A DNA stretch of 41,288 bases from Conidiobolus incongruus B7586 (GCA_000697335.1 JNEM01013501.1:1-41288); one strand, 5' to 3'; positions 12,469 through 26,000 are shown, counted from the stretch's first letter. Translations and numbers: made by a program. Notes: generated by a model not told the origin, from the sequence alone.

Positions 12469-12765
12469 ATGGCAAAAGTTATGATTTCATATATCTCCCT
12501 ATTAAGCAAATATATCCGTTTAATTAAATTGATCAACCGATGGATAACGTGGTCTAATTATATTTTTATTATCCAACATTCTTTAAGCCCATTTCGATTT
12601 ATATTTTATAGCTCCAATCCTTATTCAAACATATTCTTGGTTTTATTTATTTTAATTTGGTTTATATGTAAGAAAAAATTAAAATCCAGTCATGTAAAGC
12701 AAGAGGTAAATGGGCAAAGTCCCAAAGCTATGGATTCAAGATTCAATTTATTAAATAATTTTTAG
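12469..12765 (+). CDS. Possible small membrane protein, unrecognised
   Basis: An ATG-started frame of 98 codons in otherwise stop-rich DNA, with less AT than its surroundings. The product would have one clear hydrophobic stretch near residues 63-77 (FLVLFILIWFIC) followed by KKKLK and a polar tail. No domain or family is recognised and the N-terminal half has the Ile/Tyr-rich look of chance translation. The context AAAAATGG is acceptable for a start. No neighbour gives a hint of function. It may well be a chance frame; a homologue in a related genome would be needed to believe it. Confidence 0.15.
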   Translation: MAKVMISYISLLSKYIRLIKLINRWITWSNYIFIIQHSLSPFRFIFYSSNPYSNIFLVLFILIWFICKKKLKSSHVKQEVNGQSPKAMDSRFNLLNNF

Positions 12766-15700
12766 ATACAAATAGTTCTATAATTAATTCTTTGTGATAT
12801 AAATATTTATAAGATTTAATGTATTAGAATATTGTATTCATTATAGACAAGTCAATAATTTAAAAATAATGTTTTTTAACAGTTTATTAGAGATTAATTA
12901 TAATAATAATAATTTAATAAATAATTTATAAATATTTACCAAATTTTTGATTTAATTAAATTAATTTAATTATATCAGATATTAAAAATAGCTAGATACT
13001 TAACAGTTTCATAAATAAAATAGGTATTTTTTATTGACTTATTTTGAAAAGAACAAAAAAACAAATTGAGATGGATCAATATTGAATAAATAAGAGGTTC
13101 TAAAAAGGAATGGCAGATATGACCGAGTGAAATTATTTGGCCTTATATATCACTCTTTAAACTTATTTATTCCCCATTGACTTTATTTAATTTTTAATTA
13201 AACAATATTTAACTTGATGAAGTAAATATCCAATTAAAGCACTCAAATCTTGATAGTGAGTAGCTTAAAATACGATCATTCAGCAAGGGATTGATGCAGT
13301 TAATTCAGTCTATGACTTTGCAATTAATAGAAACAATAAGCAATAGCTTCAATTCATCGTTTGCATACACTTTACTTCAAAGTCAACAGTTATAATTTGA
13401 CTGAATTGACGTTAAAACATAGTCAATAGTATGGGGTATTTTATAAATTTATCGTATTAATAAAAAAACTCGTAATATTGAATAATTCCCATTTAAACTT
13501 AGTCAAAGATCTTTGGAGTAATATAAACCATATGATACTATTGATTCAATATATAGATTGATAAGAATATCATAGAATAACATCTAATAAGGTAATTTAA
13601 TGGCATTGTGATTGGTCCGATTGATGGACAATATTTCCAGTGACTTGTTGACCATATATTTAACATAATCTCAGCTTTTAATATGAACTTCACTCATCAT
13701 TTTTATCAACTCGAAATATATTTTCCACTTAGAATCCTGTTCTAAAAAATGATACTACTCTTTTTTAAAGCCAATTAAAAATAGGAAATCAGGCGAATTT
13801 GCCTAATTGGGATAATAATATCATTTGCATAGTACACAATGAAGATCTTTTATAGCTTAAACTAAACTAAAATTCATTGATTTTATACTTTTTAGTAAAT
13901 TTAGATATTCAACTCGTATATTGGTCCGATAGGACTAATTGTGATTATGTTATAACTTAATAAATATGCCAGATATTCATTAAAAAATCAAACTATAAAT
14001 TTTTTATTGAGAAAATAATTTTAAAATTGATAATAAAAATTGAAATAGAGAAAAAGAAAAATTAATAGGATTCGTTGATTGATTTAAAATTATAGAAAAA
14101 ATTCTCAATATAAGTTACACTTGGTGCAACATTTAAATGAAGTTTGTGCTACCACTTGATTTTATTGCTAAATGCGAATTTTTGATCCCATTTTCTTTTT
14201 GTGGTCAGATATATTGATAGATAGCTGATAACAATAAAATTTTTCCTTTATCAATTCAAATCAGTTTCATTTTTTAATTATACATTGTTTCAATTTATAA
14301 TAAATTTACTGCATAAATTTAAACTATATGTGATTTTTCGCATAAAACTATTAAATTATTTTAATGCAAATTTTTTTTAAATTTATTTATTTATTAATTG
14401 CATAATTTTAAATCAAATATTATTATTTATTTTTATGAGTAAATTAAAAATTTTTTTTATAAAAATATAAAAGTTTTAAAGTAAATATTCAGATAATTAT
14501 ATATATATATTTCACATTAATCAAAATTATAATTTTATCAATTATCTAAATTGATTAATATCTAATTTACACTTAAGTGAATTGTTGTTTATTAATTTTG
14601 AAATTTTGATTCAGTAATATTTTGTTAATAAAATCAAATAGATCAAAATATTTTATTATTATTTACTATGAAAAATTGAATGATTTTATATCATTTTTTT
14701 AGTTGTTATTTGAAGAGCGAATCCATTAAATATGATACTAAAATTATATGTCATGATTAAAAATTTCATGGAGCATGGGTATTGATCATATGAATGATGA
14801 ATGACCTAGAGAATGACTAACACAACCACATACCATTTAGGAAACAAATATATATACCATAGTTTGATTAAACTAAGTAAATTATTTATTTTGCGGTATT
14901 TTTATTAAGATTGACTATATGTTGTGGTTGATATATTAGCCGAGAGAATTAATTCAAAAAGTTTCAAGTCTAGTACCTCGATACATCATGATTCATATAT
15001 TATATAAATCATCATCTAGTAGATAATAAATAAATTAAATAAATTATATAAAGCCGGATTAATCAATAAAGTCATATATTGATACATAGAACAATGATTT
15101 AATATAATCACTTGCATAATTAATAATTGTACGTTATATCACAAAAATGTAATTTAAATGTCATAAATTAAATAATTAAACTTATCATATAAATATGTTT
15201 TTGAAATATCTAATTAAAATAATTATATATTGCATAACTATAATTACAGATTCTATTTGTTTTATACTGATATCAGATTTTAGAAAAATTTAATATTTTA
15301 AATTATAATATTATAAATATCAAATATTTACTATCCGAATACCATTTTGTGTAATAATTAAAAATTAGAATATATGATCCTATTTCGAATAATTCACTAA
15401 GCACAAAACATTTCATAAATAGATTACCAATTTCAACTATTAGTTATTTTTAGGGTTGAAAATTGATTTAATATAATTTATTTCTATTCAATTATTTAAT
15501 ACTTGGAAAATAACAATGGTTTAGTAACATAATATATATTATTACATAATTAGTATTCATTAATAATATAATAATGTATTCAGTTATAATATATCAAAAC
15601 ATTTGAATTTTGTTAATTTTTATTCTCAAAAACAATTAGAATATAAAATTCTTTTATAAAAAGTATAATCAATTTATTGCTATTCAGAGTAATTTGGTTT

Positions 15701-16550
15701 TGTTAATATTTGAGTTAATAATTAAACAGATAAACTTATATATTTAATAAACATTATTAGTATTATATAGAAATATAAGTTAATAATCAACATTGATTTT
15801 GTACATTAAAATTTATCTAGATTCATATCAAATGATTCTAATTTCTGATTTGATTAAATCTATATTTGATAGTACTAAATTGGCTAATGAAAGGTATAGT
15901 TTGATTCATTTAATCCAATTTGTTTTGAATTTAGAATCCTGAAGTAAACAAATTCGACTCAACTCTTTTATTATTGTTTACTGAACTGGTTAGTGGGGAT
16001 TTCCGAAATCAGACAATTCAATATCATTATTTTGTCAAGAGATTCTGATTCCTGAATTGATCATATTGAAACCAATACTACATAGCTGACATTATCAATT
16101 ATAATGTAATGGATTTTTAACACTATTTATTTCAAATTAAGACACCATAAATAATCTGTCATAATTAATGAAACAGCAATATATTTTATATTATAGCAAT
16201 ATTAGCATAGTTCATATTACAAGAAACACAAGCATTTTTGTCCAAATAAATATCAAGTATGAGAGTGACAAGATGTAATCTCAAATTTAATTTGTACACT
16301 AATGATGGTTATAAATAATTCCAATGATATACTATCCAAGAATAATGAATATTACTATATTAATTTATTTATTCTTTTGACTCAATTCATAATTGAATGA
16401 CATGCTAAATTGAAAAACCATGCCTTAGTAAATTTTAAAACAATTAAAAATTGTTCTAAAATAAAACCAAGTCAAAGAAGTTGAGATGAATATGGCCAAT
16501 AAAACAATTTTTTAAGTCTTGGGAAATCAATAGTCAAAAATAACTTTAGT
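12766..16550. other. Gene-poor AT-rich stretch
   Basis: No exon chain, RNA gene or transposon protein is recognisable. A patch at about 13070-13750 is less AT-rich and contains several GTCAA/TTGAC strings, but without order. I see nothing else to annotate. Confidence 0.55.
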
Positions 16551-16817
16551 TAGGCCAATTGTAACAAATTAATCAAAGGCAATGGATGAATTAAGTGGAA
16601 TAGAGTAAGAGAGAGAAGAAAAAGAGACAAACTCTGAGACTTGGGCTTGAAAAATTCCCAGGCGATACCTGAAGAGGCCGTGATTCTTAAGTAGGATAAC
16701 GTGGAGTTTTTTGAATGTGATGTTACAATAGAATCAAATTTGTCAATTTTCTCTCATGCTAGAGTCAATGAAATACTCCTCACTTGAATATGTCCACACA
16801 CTTTCTCAACATTTTAA

Positions 16818-16858
16818 CCAATCCACTATTGGGATTGCATCTATTGGATTTAGCCAAT
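16818..16858. promoter_or_regulatory. Cluster of four CCAAT boxes before the cyclin gene
   Basis: CCAAT at 16818-16822, ATTGG at 16828-16832, ATTGG at 16843-16847 and CCAAT at 16854-16858 lie within 41 bases. They form two mirrored pairs 80 to 120 bases before the cyclin TATA box. A further CCAAT is at 16556 in AGGCCAATTG. CCAAT is the target of the HAP/NF-Y complex, which in fungi and animals often acts through several boxes in promoters of regulated genes. Binding is inferred from motif and position. Confidence 0.5.
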
Positions 16859-16937
16859 AGGAGGCTGCAAATTGATCAATTAGTGATTGAAATTAATTCA
16901 GAGAGTGGGTGGAAACAAATGCCAGAACTCAGTTTAG

Positions 16938-16945
16938 TATAAAAA
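16938..16945 (+). promoter_or_regulatory. TATA box of the cyclin gene
   Basis: TATAAAAA sits 172 bases before the ATG. The sequence after it becomes C- and T-rich (CCCCCTTTCC near 17028), typical of a transcribed leader. Confidence 0.5.
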
Positions 16946-17109
16946 GAGAGCCGATATTGTGTGTGCTATTACCATCCGTTGGATTTTGGATTAAGTTTAA
17001 CGTTGTCAACGTACTTAATAAACGATTCCCCCTTTCCAGCTGAACTTCATCAATTTATTTCCTTAACTTTCTCTTCTCATATATTTAATTATTACTAACC
17101 ATAACCATA

Positions 17110-17817
17110 ATGAGTCTCACTTCTTACGACTTACCTACTTCTTCTGTTGAAGATACTTTGCATCTTATTGCTACTTATCTCGAATCTATTACTAAAACAA
17201 ATGACCAGATCCCCCATGACATGGTCACACCCTATCATGCCCGGTCTATCCCATCTATCTCCATTGCTGCCTATCTCAATCGCATCCACCACTTCTGCCC
17301 TGCCACTAATGAAGCTTACTTAGCTGCTTTAACTTATTTACAACGTGCTACCAAGCTGGGTCTTGAGCACGATGCCTCATATATTCTCATGGATTCTTAC
17401 TCCATTCATCGCCTCCTCATCACCTCTATCATGGTTGGTGCCAAATTTTTTTGTGACTTATTCTACACAAATTGCAGATATGCCAAGGTTGGCGGTGTTC
17501 CAGTAGACGAGTTGAACAAGTTGGAGGTAGAGTTCCTCAAGTTGACTCAATTTGACTTCACAGTCCAACCTGACGAGTTACAACGATTAGGAGATGATTT
17601 AACTCAGTTCTATGACTACTTCACCCTCACTCCTTCTCTCTCTGGATCCTCTACATTCTCCTCTGTTCCAAACTCTCCACCCCATCCCAGTGTTGTTGTC
17701 AACCAACCTGTACCCACGATGGACGAAGCTGCCTTTGCTTCTAAGAACACCTACAGCACAGAATCAGACAGCCATTTCGATACGAGATCTAATCCCGCTT
17801 TGCAGCACACATATTGA
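17110..17817 (+). CDS. Pho80-type cyclin, partner of a Pho85-like kinase
   Basis: Intronless gene for 235 aa. The cyclin box spans about residues 45-155 and is of the Pho80/PREG class: IPSISIAAYLNRIHHFCPAT, then DSYSIHRLLITSIMVGAKFF, then YTNCRYAKVGGVPVDELNKL and LEVEFLKLTQFDF. In that family the box binds the CDK Pho85 and directs it to substrates such as the phosphate-response factor Pho4; other members (Pcl types) control glycogen or polarity. The strong YAKVGG signature favours the Pho80 branch. The last 65 residues are Ser/Thr/Pro-rich and probably disordered. Start chosen as the first ATG of the frame, after an untranslated leader. Promoter CCAAT boxes and a TATA box are listed apart. 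I saw no CACGTG site that would suggest control by Pho4. Confidence 0.9.
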   Translation: MSLTSYDLPTSSVEDTLHLIATYLESITKTNDQIPHDMVTPYHARSIPSISIAAYLNRIHHFCPATNEAYLAALTYLQRATKLGLEHDASYILMDSYSIHRLLITSIMVGAKFFCDLFYTNCRYAKVGGVPVDELNKLEVEFLKLTQFDFTVQPDELQRLGDDLTQFYDYFTLTPSLSGSSTFSSVPNSPPHPSVVVNQPVPTMDEAAFASKNTYSTESDSHFDTRSNPALQHTY

Positions 17818-18125
17818 TTCAGTGGGCTCGTGGTGATGGCTATGAATTTTTTTTCTACAGCATTCAGATTGACTCTGAAAAATCACTTCAACCCCCTTTG
17901 TGATGATTTGGCACTGGTTTCAAATCAATCCAATCCAATCGCGCAGATGATTGGACTGATGCCTAGTTTCTTTAGGGGATAGCTCAAATCAACCAAGCTA
18001 CTAGTGATTTTAGCTGATATCATCGCATTTTTCATTGGCATGTGACCAAGGTCTTTTTTCATAGCCTAGTCGCTAACTTAGAATCTCAACCACCCTTCAA
18101 GTTTAAGGGTTGTAAATATTTATAC
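17818..18125 (+). other. Probable long 3' UTR of the cyclin mRNA
   Basis: For about 300 bases after the stop the DNA keeps gene-like base composition but has no open frame, then drops to AT-rich intergenic DNA. It holds a 7-bp stem (TCCAATC 17934-17940 with GATTGGA 17949-17955, loop GCGCAGAT) and, near its end at 18111-18118, TGTAAATA, the consensus bound by Pumilio/Puf3-type proteins. The UTR limits are inferred from composition only. Confidence 0.4.
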
Positions 18126-21100
18126 TGTTATTATACTACTCAAAAATATATGATATTTCAATATCATATCATTCCTATGTATTAGGATTATTGTTATTAT
18201 TATCATTATTAAATATCCCTGCCATAATATATTATAATATGAATAAATATCACTACAGATTAATTAGCACGAGGCTATAACTTTGTTATGATTTTAATCA
18301 TGATTATCTAAAATATCATAGCTTTTTGACATTGTTATAATAAGAATAACAGTTTAATATAAACGTATATAGTAATTATTAACATATTGTGTGGATATTA
18401 TAGATTGAATCAAATTTTCCCATTTAATTTTATACTATTAATTGATACTTTATGCATATTTTATTAACAGTACAATTTTAGTGAAAGTATGCAAAAGTGT
18501 GACTAAAAGCGAAAGACAAAATAAAAAACCAAAGTAACTACTCTGTGAGACATGTTTATTGTGATTTGAAATAAAAATAGGAAATTAAGATTGAATCATT
18601 ACTTGATTAAGTTTGATTTGATTATTTTATTGAATTAAAAATAATTTAGTAAAGTCAAGTGCATTAATTCCCTAAAAGGAAAATACAATTGCATAAAAAT
18701 TAATTTAATGATTAAAAATTTAAATTGGTATATAGTTTATTTTCAATCCATATTTTAAAAGGAGATTTATTGTTATTATTATTATTCTTTAATTAATTTA
18801 ATATTAACTTGTTGATTAATATTATTTGAAATAGTATTAAGGGGCTAAGATTTTGTATCAAAATAAAAAAAAAGTGATAAATTTCATTTGAAAATTAGTT
18901 ATATCATAATTGATAGCTCGGATTTGAATATAATTTTATGCATTCAAAATTGGATTGATTATATAATAATAATAATGTATAAATATGGTTTAATAGAGTT
19001 AAAGGATATATATTGATATATTCCGCTTTAAACTCGCTTTAATACATCTCCATAAAGCAAATTTTAATATTAAATATAGTATTTTTTTTCTTAATATTAC
19101 AAATATTCAAATTTTAATATTATTCAAAATATCTATTTGATGCAATATTTAATATTGTCCTATAATTATTGAAATTTGAATTTTTTTTAATAATTTGTTT
19201 TTATAATATTATAAAACCGCAAACATATTGTATTTCAAATCAAAATATACATTATTTGTATATAAATTAGATCAAATTCTCTCAAATCTTATCTATTATT
19301 ATTGTTATTATTACTATTATTATAACTTATTAAATACTCGTTTTAATAGTTTTTTTTTCTTATGAAATTGATGAGAAATTGAATAAAAATCAAAATATTA
19401 GTGGTTATTATAATTAAAAAAAATCTCAATCAATTCTAATATAGAAGGAGGTATTTCCCATTATAGCAATTTGAATTTATTATTAATCTCAGACTGAACA
19501 TATAAGGAAAGATATTTTATAATTTATATTAAATTGTAATGAGAAAATGGGTTTTTTAATAATGGTTTATCCAGAACTCTAAATGATACATACTCGATTT
19601 TTGATCTCAATTCATAAAATCTTTTCAATTAGAAATAAAAAGTTATAAAAATTTGTTTAACATATATGCTTCTGAAAATTGAAATTAGAAAATCCTATTA
19701 TGATATTTCCTTGTGATTTTTATTACTAATTGTTGAGTTTTAATTAAAATCTAGATTTTATATATTAATTTTATTCAACATATCCCAATAATAATCCAAG
19801 AAACTTTTAATTAAGATCATTTTATATAGCTATTAATGCATTATTTATTACCATTAATATTGCTATTACTAATACTTCATCCGCCTTAATACATAATATC
19901 TGAATCATATATTGGATATGTTTTGATTTTGTCAATTTTATAATTGAAAATTAAAAATTTAATTAATCAAGCTTAAAATTGCTTTTTAATTCAATATTGT
20001 TTTGGTCATTTAAAATTGATTAGAGCTTATTTTAAATTGAAAGCATTTAAAATCCTATTAATATGGATTATTAAATTTAATAATTCTTTGATTTTTATTT
20101 CAAGAATATATTTATATAACAGGTAATAAAAGGTAATATTATAAATGCTTTATCTATCCTTTATCCTTATTTGTGATAAATAAATTATACATAATATTTG
20201 TGTTATTGAGAATAGTCATAAGATTGTTAAATAATATAAATTTAATGTGATTTGGAGTGAATTTTGATAAATTCAATTATATATAGATAATTTTGATTAT
20301 CATATCAAATTTTAAGCTAATAATAAAAGTTTTATATTTAATATACTTCCTGTAACTATCAAAATTTATATTAGAATAAATGTTCGAAATATCAGATAAA
20401 TTAAATTGATTAATTGAATATTTGGAATCAACTTATAGCTGAATAATTGTACAAAGTATACTCAGTATTGTTGAATTAATAAAGATATATTTGTTTAATA
20501 AATCATTTGATCAATTAAAATATTCTATTATAAACATTATTTACATAATATCCAATGAAGCTATATAATTAATTAAAATTAATTATAATGTAAGCATGCT
20601 GTTCAAATTCAAAAGACAACAATAATATAAACATGATGATAAAGCAACATTTTTGAAATATTTTGATCATAATATATCATTTCCATGCAACAAATGTAAT
20701 TAGTTAGTTTTTTTATACTTGATATTTTAAAGATTTCAAGGTATACATCACATTATTTCAAATTATAAATATTACATAATAATTAATATTTGTTAAGTAA
20801 CGCTTTAGATTTATTTATTTAATCCTTAAGATTTATACTAATGATCTCAAACAAGTAATTTTCAAAAAAATTAAATGGAATAAAATAATGTACTATCATT
20901 TAATTAAAGTATTAATCACAGTATTTGAGAATAATAATATTAATAATATTTATGTACACAAAGTATCTAGTTTAAAAATATTGATATAAGAAAAATTTAA
21001 ACAAAGTATTTTCATATTTTAGAAAACATTGCCAATATACAACAATATACCTTAGCTCACATGAATAACGATATATTTTTTATTAATATTGATTAATCGG

Positions 21101-21589
21101 TATTAATTCCAATGAACAGAATATGGCTATTATTTTCAATAGTTTATTGTATTACAGTTATATAACTGAAAAAAAATATAATTACCGAAAACGATCTTTT
21201 GATTTCAAAAATATAATATGATAATGATAAGTTATAAATTAGGTTTTGAATTAATTATTTAAAATGATTCTAAAAGTTTGTTTAGAAAAAATATAATGAG
21301 TAAAACAGAGTGTTCTCTCATTTCTGAAGCTCTTATATATTCAGAATAAGCTTTTTTTTAAAACCATTCAAATAACTCTAGAGAATAAAATTGAAAAGCA
21401 AATTTTAATATTCTTTGGATATATAATAAATATTAAATAATAGCTAAGAAATGGTATATTGTTTATCAAAATGAAATTCTAATTTATCAAAAATTTTTAT
21501 TTTTTTTGTCTAGTTATGAAGCAAAATCATAAAATACAGATGTTTTAATCAATATTTATTTTATTCAACTAGTACATATATTTTAATAT
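18126..21589. other. AT-rich intergenic stretch, no gene seen
   Basis: No coding frame, splice-consistent exon series or RNA gene was found on either strand. Short runs of TTA and ATT repeats occur (near 18770 and 19290). Confidence 0.55.
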
Positions 21590-22790
21590 TACTCTATATT
21601 TTAAATAATAAGAATTTTTTGTGATTAAAAATAAATAAACATTTTAATATATAATATATAAAAATTAATATAAATATATAATATTAATTTAATAGTTTTT
21701 ATTATTATTAATAATTTTTTGTTATATTTTTAACAAACTTTTCATACTTAAAAAATAATTTTTTTATTAAAGATTAATATTTAATATTTTATAAACTAAT
21801 TAAATTTTCTTTCTTATAAGCTAGTTTTTAAATGCTTAAAGAAATTATAATTATATAAGTTATAATCTAAAGAATATATTAAATATAGTAGTTTTTTTTA
21901 GTTATTTTTAATTAAAAAATTTATTATAATTTTAAATTTATATATTTTATAATTATTATATAAAATTATAAGTTTTCTTAAATTATATTAAAAATAATAA
22001 TTAGAAATAGTTTTATTTAAAAAAATATAAAGTTTATTATTAATTAATTTTCTTTTAAAAACTAAATAAAAATAGTATATACTATTATAATTTATTATAA
22101 TAATTAACATTTGTTTATTAATAAAATATTCATTTAAAAAAATTTATAGACAAGGTTAATCTAATTTAACATTTTAATTTGTATTTTAATAAAAGATTAT
22201 ATATAAAGATTTAAAATTAATTAATTATAATTATTTATTATAAAAGCTTAAGATTCTAATAATATATTAATAAATCTTATTTAACAATAGTTACTTTAGC
22301 TTTTTTTAAGCTTTAGTTAAATTATAAGATATTTATTTTGTAATTTTATTTATTAATTTAAGTTTAAACTTTATATATAAAATACTTATAAAACTAATAT
22401 TAAAGTATTTAAACAATTTTTTAATTAAAATAAAAAGGTTCTTTTAATATATTTTTTTACTTTATTAATAATTAAAGTTAATTTTTTTAAATTTTAATAG
22501 GTTTTAAATAATTTCTTTTTTAGTTTTAAAATAGTTTACTTAATAATAAATAGTTAATTTAAATGATGTTTTATTATTAAAAGTTGTTTATATATTTTAA
22601 ATAACTTTAAAAGATTTATAATTAAGTTTTATTAATATTGAATTAAAAAACTTTTGATAATTATTATTTTAAATATAATTAAATTAAACAACTAATTTTA
22701 AAAAATTAATTTTTTAATCAAAAAAATTATAATATATATTTATATATATATAATTTAAAAATATATAATTTCTTATTTACTTTGTATATA
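21590..22790 (-). mobile_element. Decayed mariner-type DNA transposon, copy 2
   Basis: Reverse-strand copy of the element at 1-1235, alignable by eye along most of its length. On the minus strand about 21850-21960 reads IYSLDYNLYNYNFFKHLKTS, the decayed YSPDLNPCDY block, with ILYNNYKIYKFK upstream of it. It is even more AT-rich than copy 1 and holds many stops and frame changes, so it cannot move itself. Ends are approximate: the 3' end is placed where similarity to the copy at 40045 fades (near AGTAATATTA in minus sense). Confidence 0.78.
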
Positions 22791-23070
22791 TTTATTCATT
22801 TAAAACTAATAATAAGTTTGAAAAATCAGAAATTAAAAAATTTCCCATTACTTTAAATTCAAGGTAATAAGATAGAACCTGAATCAAACAATATAATTTT
22901 AAGGGAAAATATAAATTTAATTTTAAAATGATCTAAAGATCAAATTTGTAAATGTTGCAATATACTTTGATTAATTAGAATTGTGTACGAATAAATATTA
23001 TCATTTAAATAACAGTTGAAATGAAATAAATATATTTAAATGTAAATTTAAACATTTTTAAATCATCAGA
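22791..23070. other. Spacer between the mariner fossil and the MAPKKK stop
   Basis: AT-rich spacer that should contain the 3' UTR of the minus-strand kinase gene. Nothing else is seen. Confidence 0.5.
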
Positions 23071-26000
23071 CTATTTACAGAAGGAGTGGGATAGTAGTTG
23101 TTTAGCCGTTGGCCTATGATCAGGTTCTCTATAAAATGATTGATTAATTGAATGAATGAAGTGATTTTTGTGATTCCTTACATGATAAAGCACTGTTTCA
23201 TAAAATCACGAGCCATATCTGAACTCTCAGGTATAGTTGGCGTAGAAGCATCTGAGGATTGTCCAAGCTAAATTAAAATATGTTAATTAAATTGATTGAA
23301 GCATTAAAATTAATACATACTCTGTAAACTGTAGCTAATTCGCTGAGATCTCTCCAAGGTCTTTGACCAGTTAACATTTCTATAACCAAACAGCCCAAAC
23401 TCCTAAAAAATAATCAATTATTAATCATTTATATTATTAATTATTGAATATTATCTCACCATATATCAACTTTAGCACTATATCCGTTATGGCGTACAAC
23501 TTCAGGTGCCATCCTAAAATCGATATAATTAATATCAAGTATGAAATAAAACAGTAGTATACTTACCAAAATACAGAGCCTAAAGTTATTGAAATTCACT
23601 CATTAGTAAATTAAGTATAAATAGAAATTGAATAGTATTGATTACCTTTGAAAGACATGCGTGAATTATTTTTATAAGCTAATTGATAATCATTCTTTTT
23701 ACTGATACCAAAATCCGAGATCTTGCAAACGCCTTGGCTATTAATCAATACATTGGCACCTTTAATGTCTCGATGAAGAATATCCTTATTGTGCAAATAT
23801 TCCAAGCCTTTAAGCACCTGGCGAGTCATATTTTTACAGTGATCTTCAGGGAAAGGGCCAAATCGATGCAATGCAGATTCAATGGAACCGCCATCAACGT
23901 ATTCCAGAAAGATATTAATAGATTGGGGACATAGTTCAAAGCCTAAATACTGAACAATGTTTTCGTGTTCCAAATCTTTTAACAGTTCAATTTCACTATA
24001 TAGATCTCTGATTAAATCTCCTCTCTTTCTAGAGAAATTGGATTGGTTTTTGGGATTTGGCAGTTCGATTACTTTAACTGCAATCATTTCACCATTAGCT
24101 GCATTCAATGCGTGGAAAACCCTTCCAAAAGACCCACGTCCTATAATCTTACCCATCACCCACTGCATTGGAGGGCCTTGATTTTGCTGCTTTTCAATCA
24201 AATCAAGTGGGAAATCTGCTGTTGGAGAAGGAATCGATGTAGGAGATTCTGGAATTGTTGTAACTGGTCTTTCAGAAATTACTTCTTTTTTAGTATTGAC
24301 TCTGGTAAGTTTGGAGCCCCACAATTTTGTATTGCTTCGAGATAGGTTCTTAGCATTCGATACACGACGCTGGTGTGCTTCTTGAACGACCATTCTAATA
24401 CTTTTCTTTCTTCCTAGTGATCCATCATTGAGTATCTTCTGTGGGATTGAACTTGCTACAGATGGGGATGAGGGTGGTTGAGGGACGGGATCTAAAATGG
24501 GTTTGTCCAAATCCTGGTCTGGGAAATACTTATCTAAATTATCGCTGATCACTTCTGTTGATGGTCTTTCTGTCCACATCTGGGCCCAACTAGGTGTTTG
24601 TTCCAACTCTGAAGTAGATTCAGCAGTGATAGATGGTGAATTTTTGGTCGCAATTGGTGTCAAGGATTGGGTAGTAGTAGTAGTAGTAGTGTTGGTAGCA
24701 GTGGTAGTATTAATATTAGCATTAGTGGTAGGAGATTTAGTAGAAGATGGTTTCTGAGGATTCCGTGTGGCTATAGAAAATGAACTTTGTTCTTGGTTAG
24801 GCACAATGGGAGGTGAGAAAATTTGTAATTTTGGCAGCGGTGGTTTTTTGTCGGTTTCTTGAGGTAAAAGCTCTAGTTTTAAAGGTGTTTCATTATTACT
24901 TTGATATAAAAGGGCAACAATATCTCTTTTGCTTGAAACCGTGGTAGTAATGGAGTCGATAGTAGCTTTGAAATGGTATGTCTTGGATGGATCCAAATGC
25001 AGTTTAGCTGCAATAGTATCATATAAATGATTTGGTGTCACAGGAGGAGTCAAGTATATGGGATATAGCGTGCCATCTACATCATAAAGATTTACCAAGA
25101 TATTTGGTATCGGGATATCGTCATCTGGACAACTTGATTTGCGAGAATGCTTAGGTGACTTTCGGAATATACTGGGGAAAATCGATGCTAATAGTCCTGA
25201 TTCTTGAGAAGGTTTTGATTTTAGTTTTGGTTTAGAAACTAGAGTTGGTGCTGTATGGATTGATTCAACGGCTTTCCCAGGTGCGGTTTCACTCTCTATC
25301 ATCGATGATCTTTGAGCAGTGTAGTATAAGGAGGATCTACGCTGAGATGAGAGCATGTTATCCAATGTGGTGGGTTGTAGTAGATTGGAGCTTGGGCTGT
25401 TCCGAAGAGGACGGGGAGAAGTGGCGAAACCTGGGTTTGGTAGGCGATTCCTATTTAAATTGGCCATAGATTCTTTTCTTGGGGTAATTATGGGTCCAGA
25501 AGATTTAGGATTTAGATTTGGTTTATGTGCGGTTGAAGAGTCAAATGAAGTGGAGTTAAGATGAGAAGAAGAATTGTGAATAGGATCAACTAATTCTGAT
25601 TCTAAGGAAATAACTACAGGGAGTGATGGCTCAGAAAGACATGCTGAGCTATTTTTCCCATATACTGAATTTTTGAATCTGGGAGGGCCAAGCACTGCGA
25701 AAGAAGCATTAGAATCGGATTCAGGTGAACTGGGAGCATGATTAATTTGGATGTTTGGGTGAGGTGATAAAGCCTTTGGTGTAGGGGATTCATGGTCAAT
25801 AGACCCATGATGAGATGTTCTATTATTTGAAATATTATGAAATGCCTCAGATAAAGTTGGACCTGAAGAATTGATATTTTCATTATACCCAATTCTACTA
25901 CTTCTCTTTTGGTCGAAAAAAGAATCAGAAGCTAAAGTAGAAGAAGAAGTATTAGGAGAAAATCTGGAAGATCTTGACTCTGAAGGTGAATATGCAGTAT

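Noticed and set aside
16640-16710. CAGG-CGATA-CCTG hairpin as part of an RNA gene
   Set aside because: Only a four-base stem; no match to U6, 5S, SRP RNA or tRNA that I can recall.
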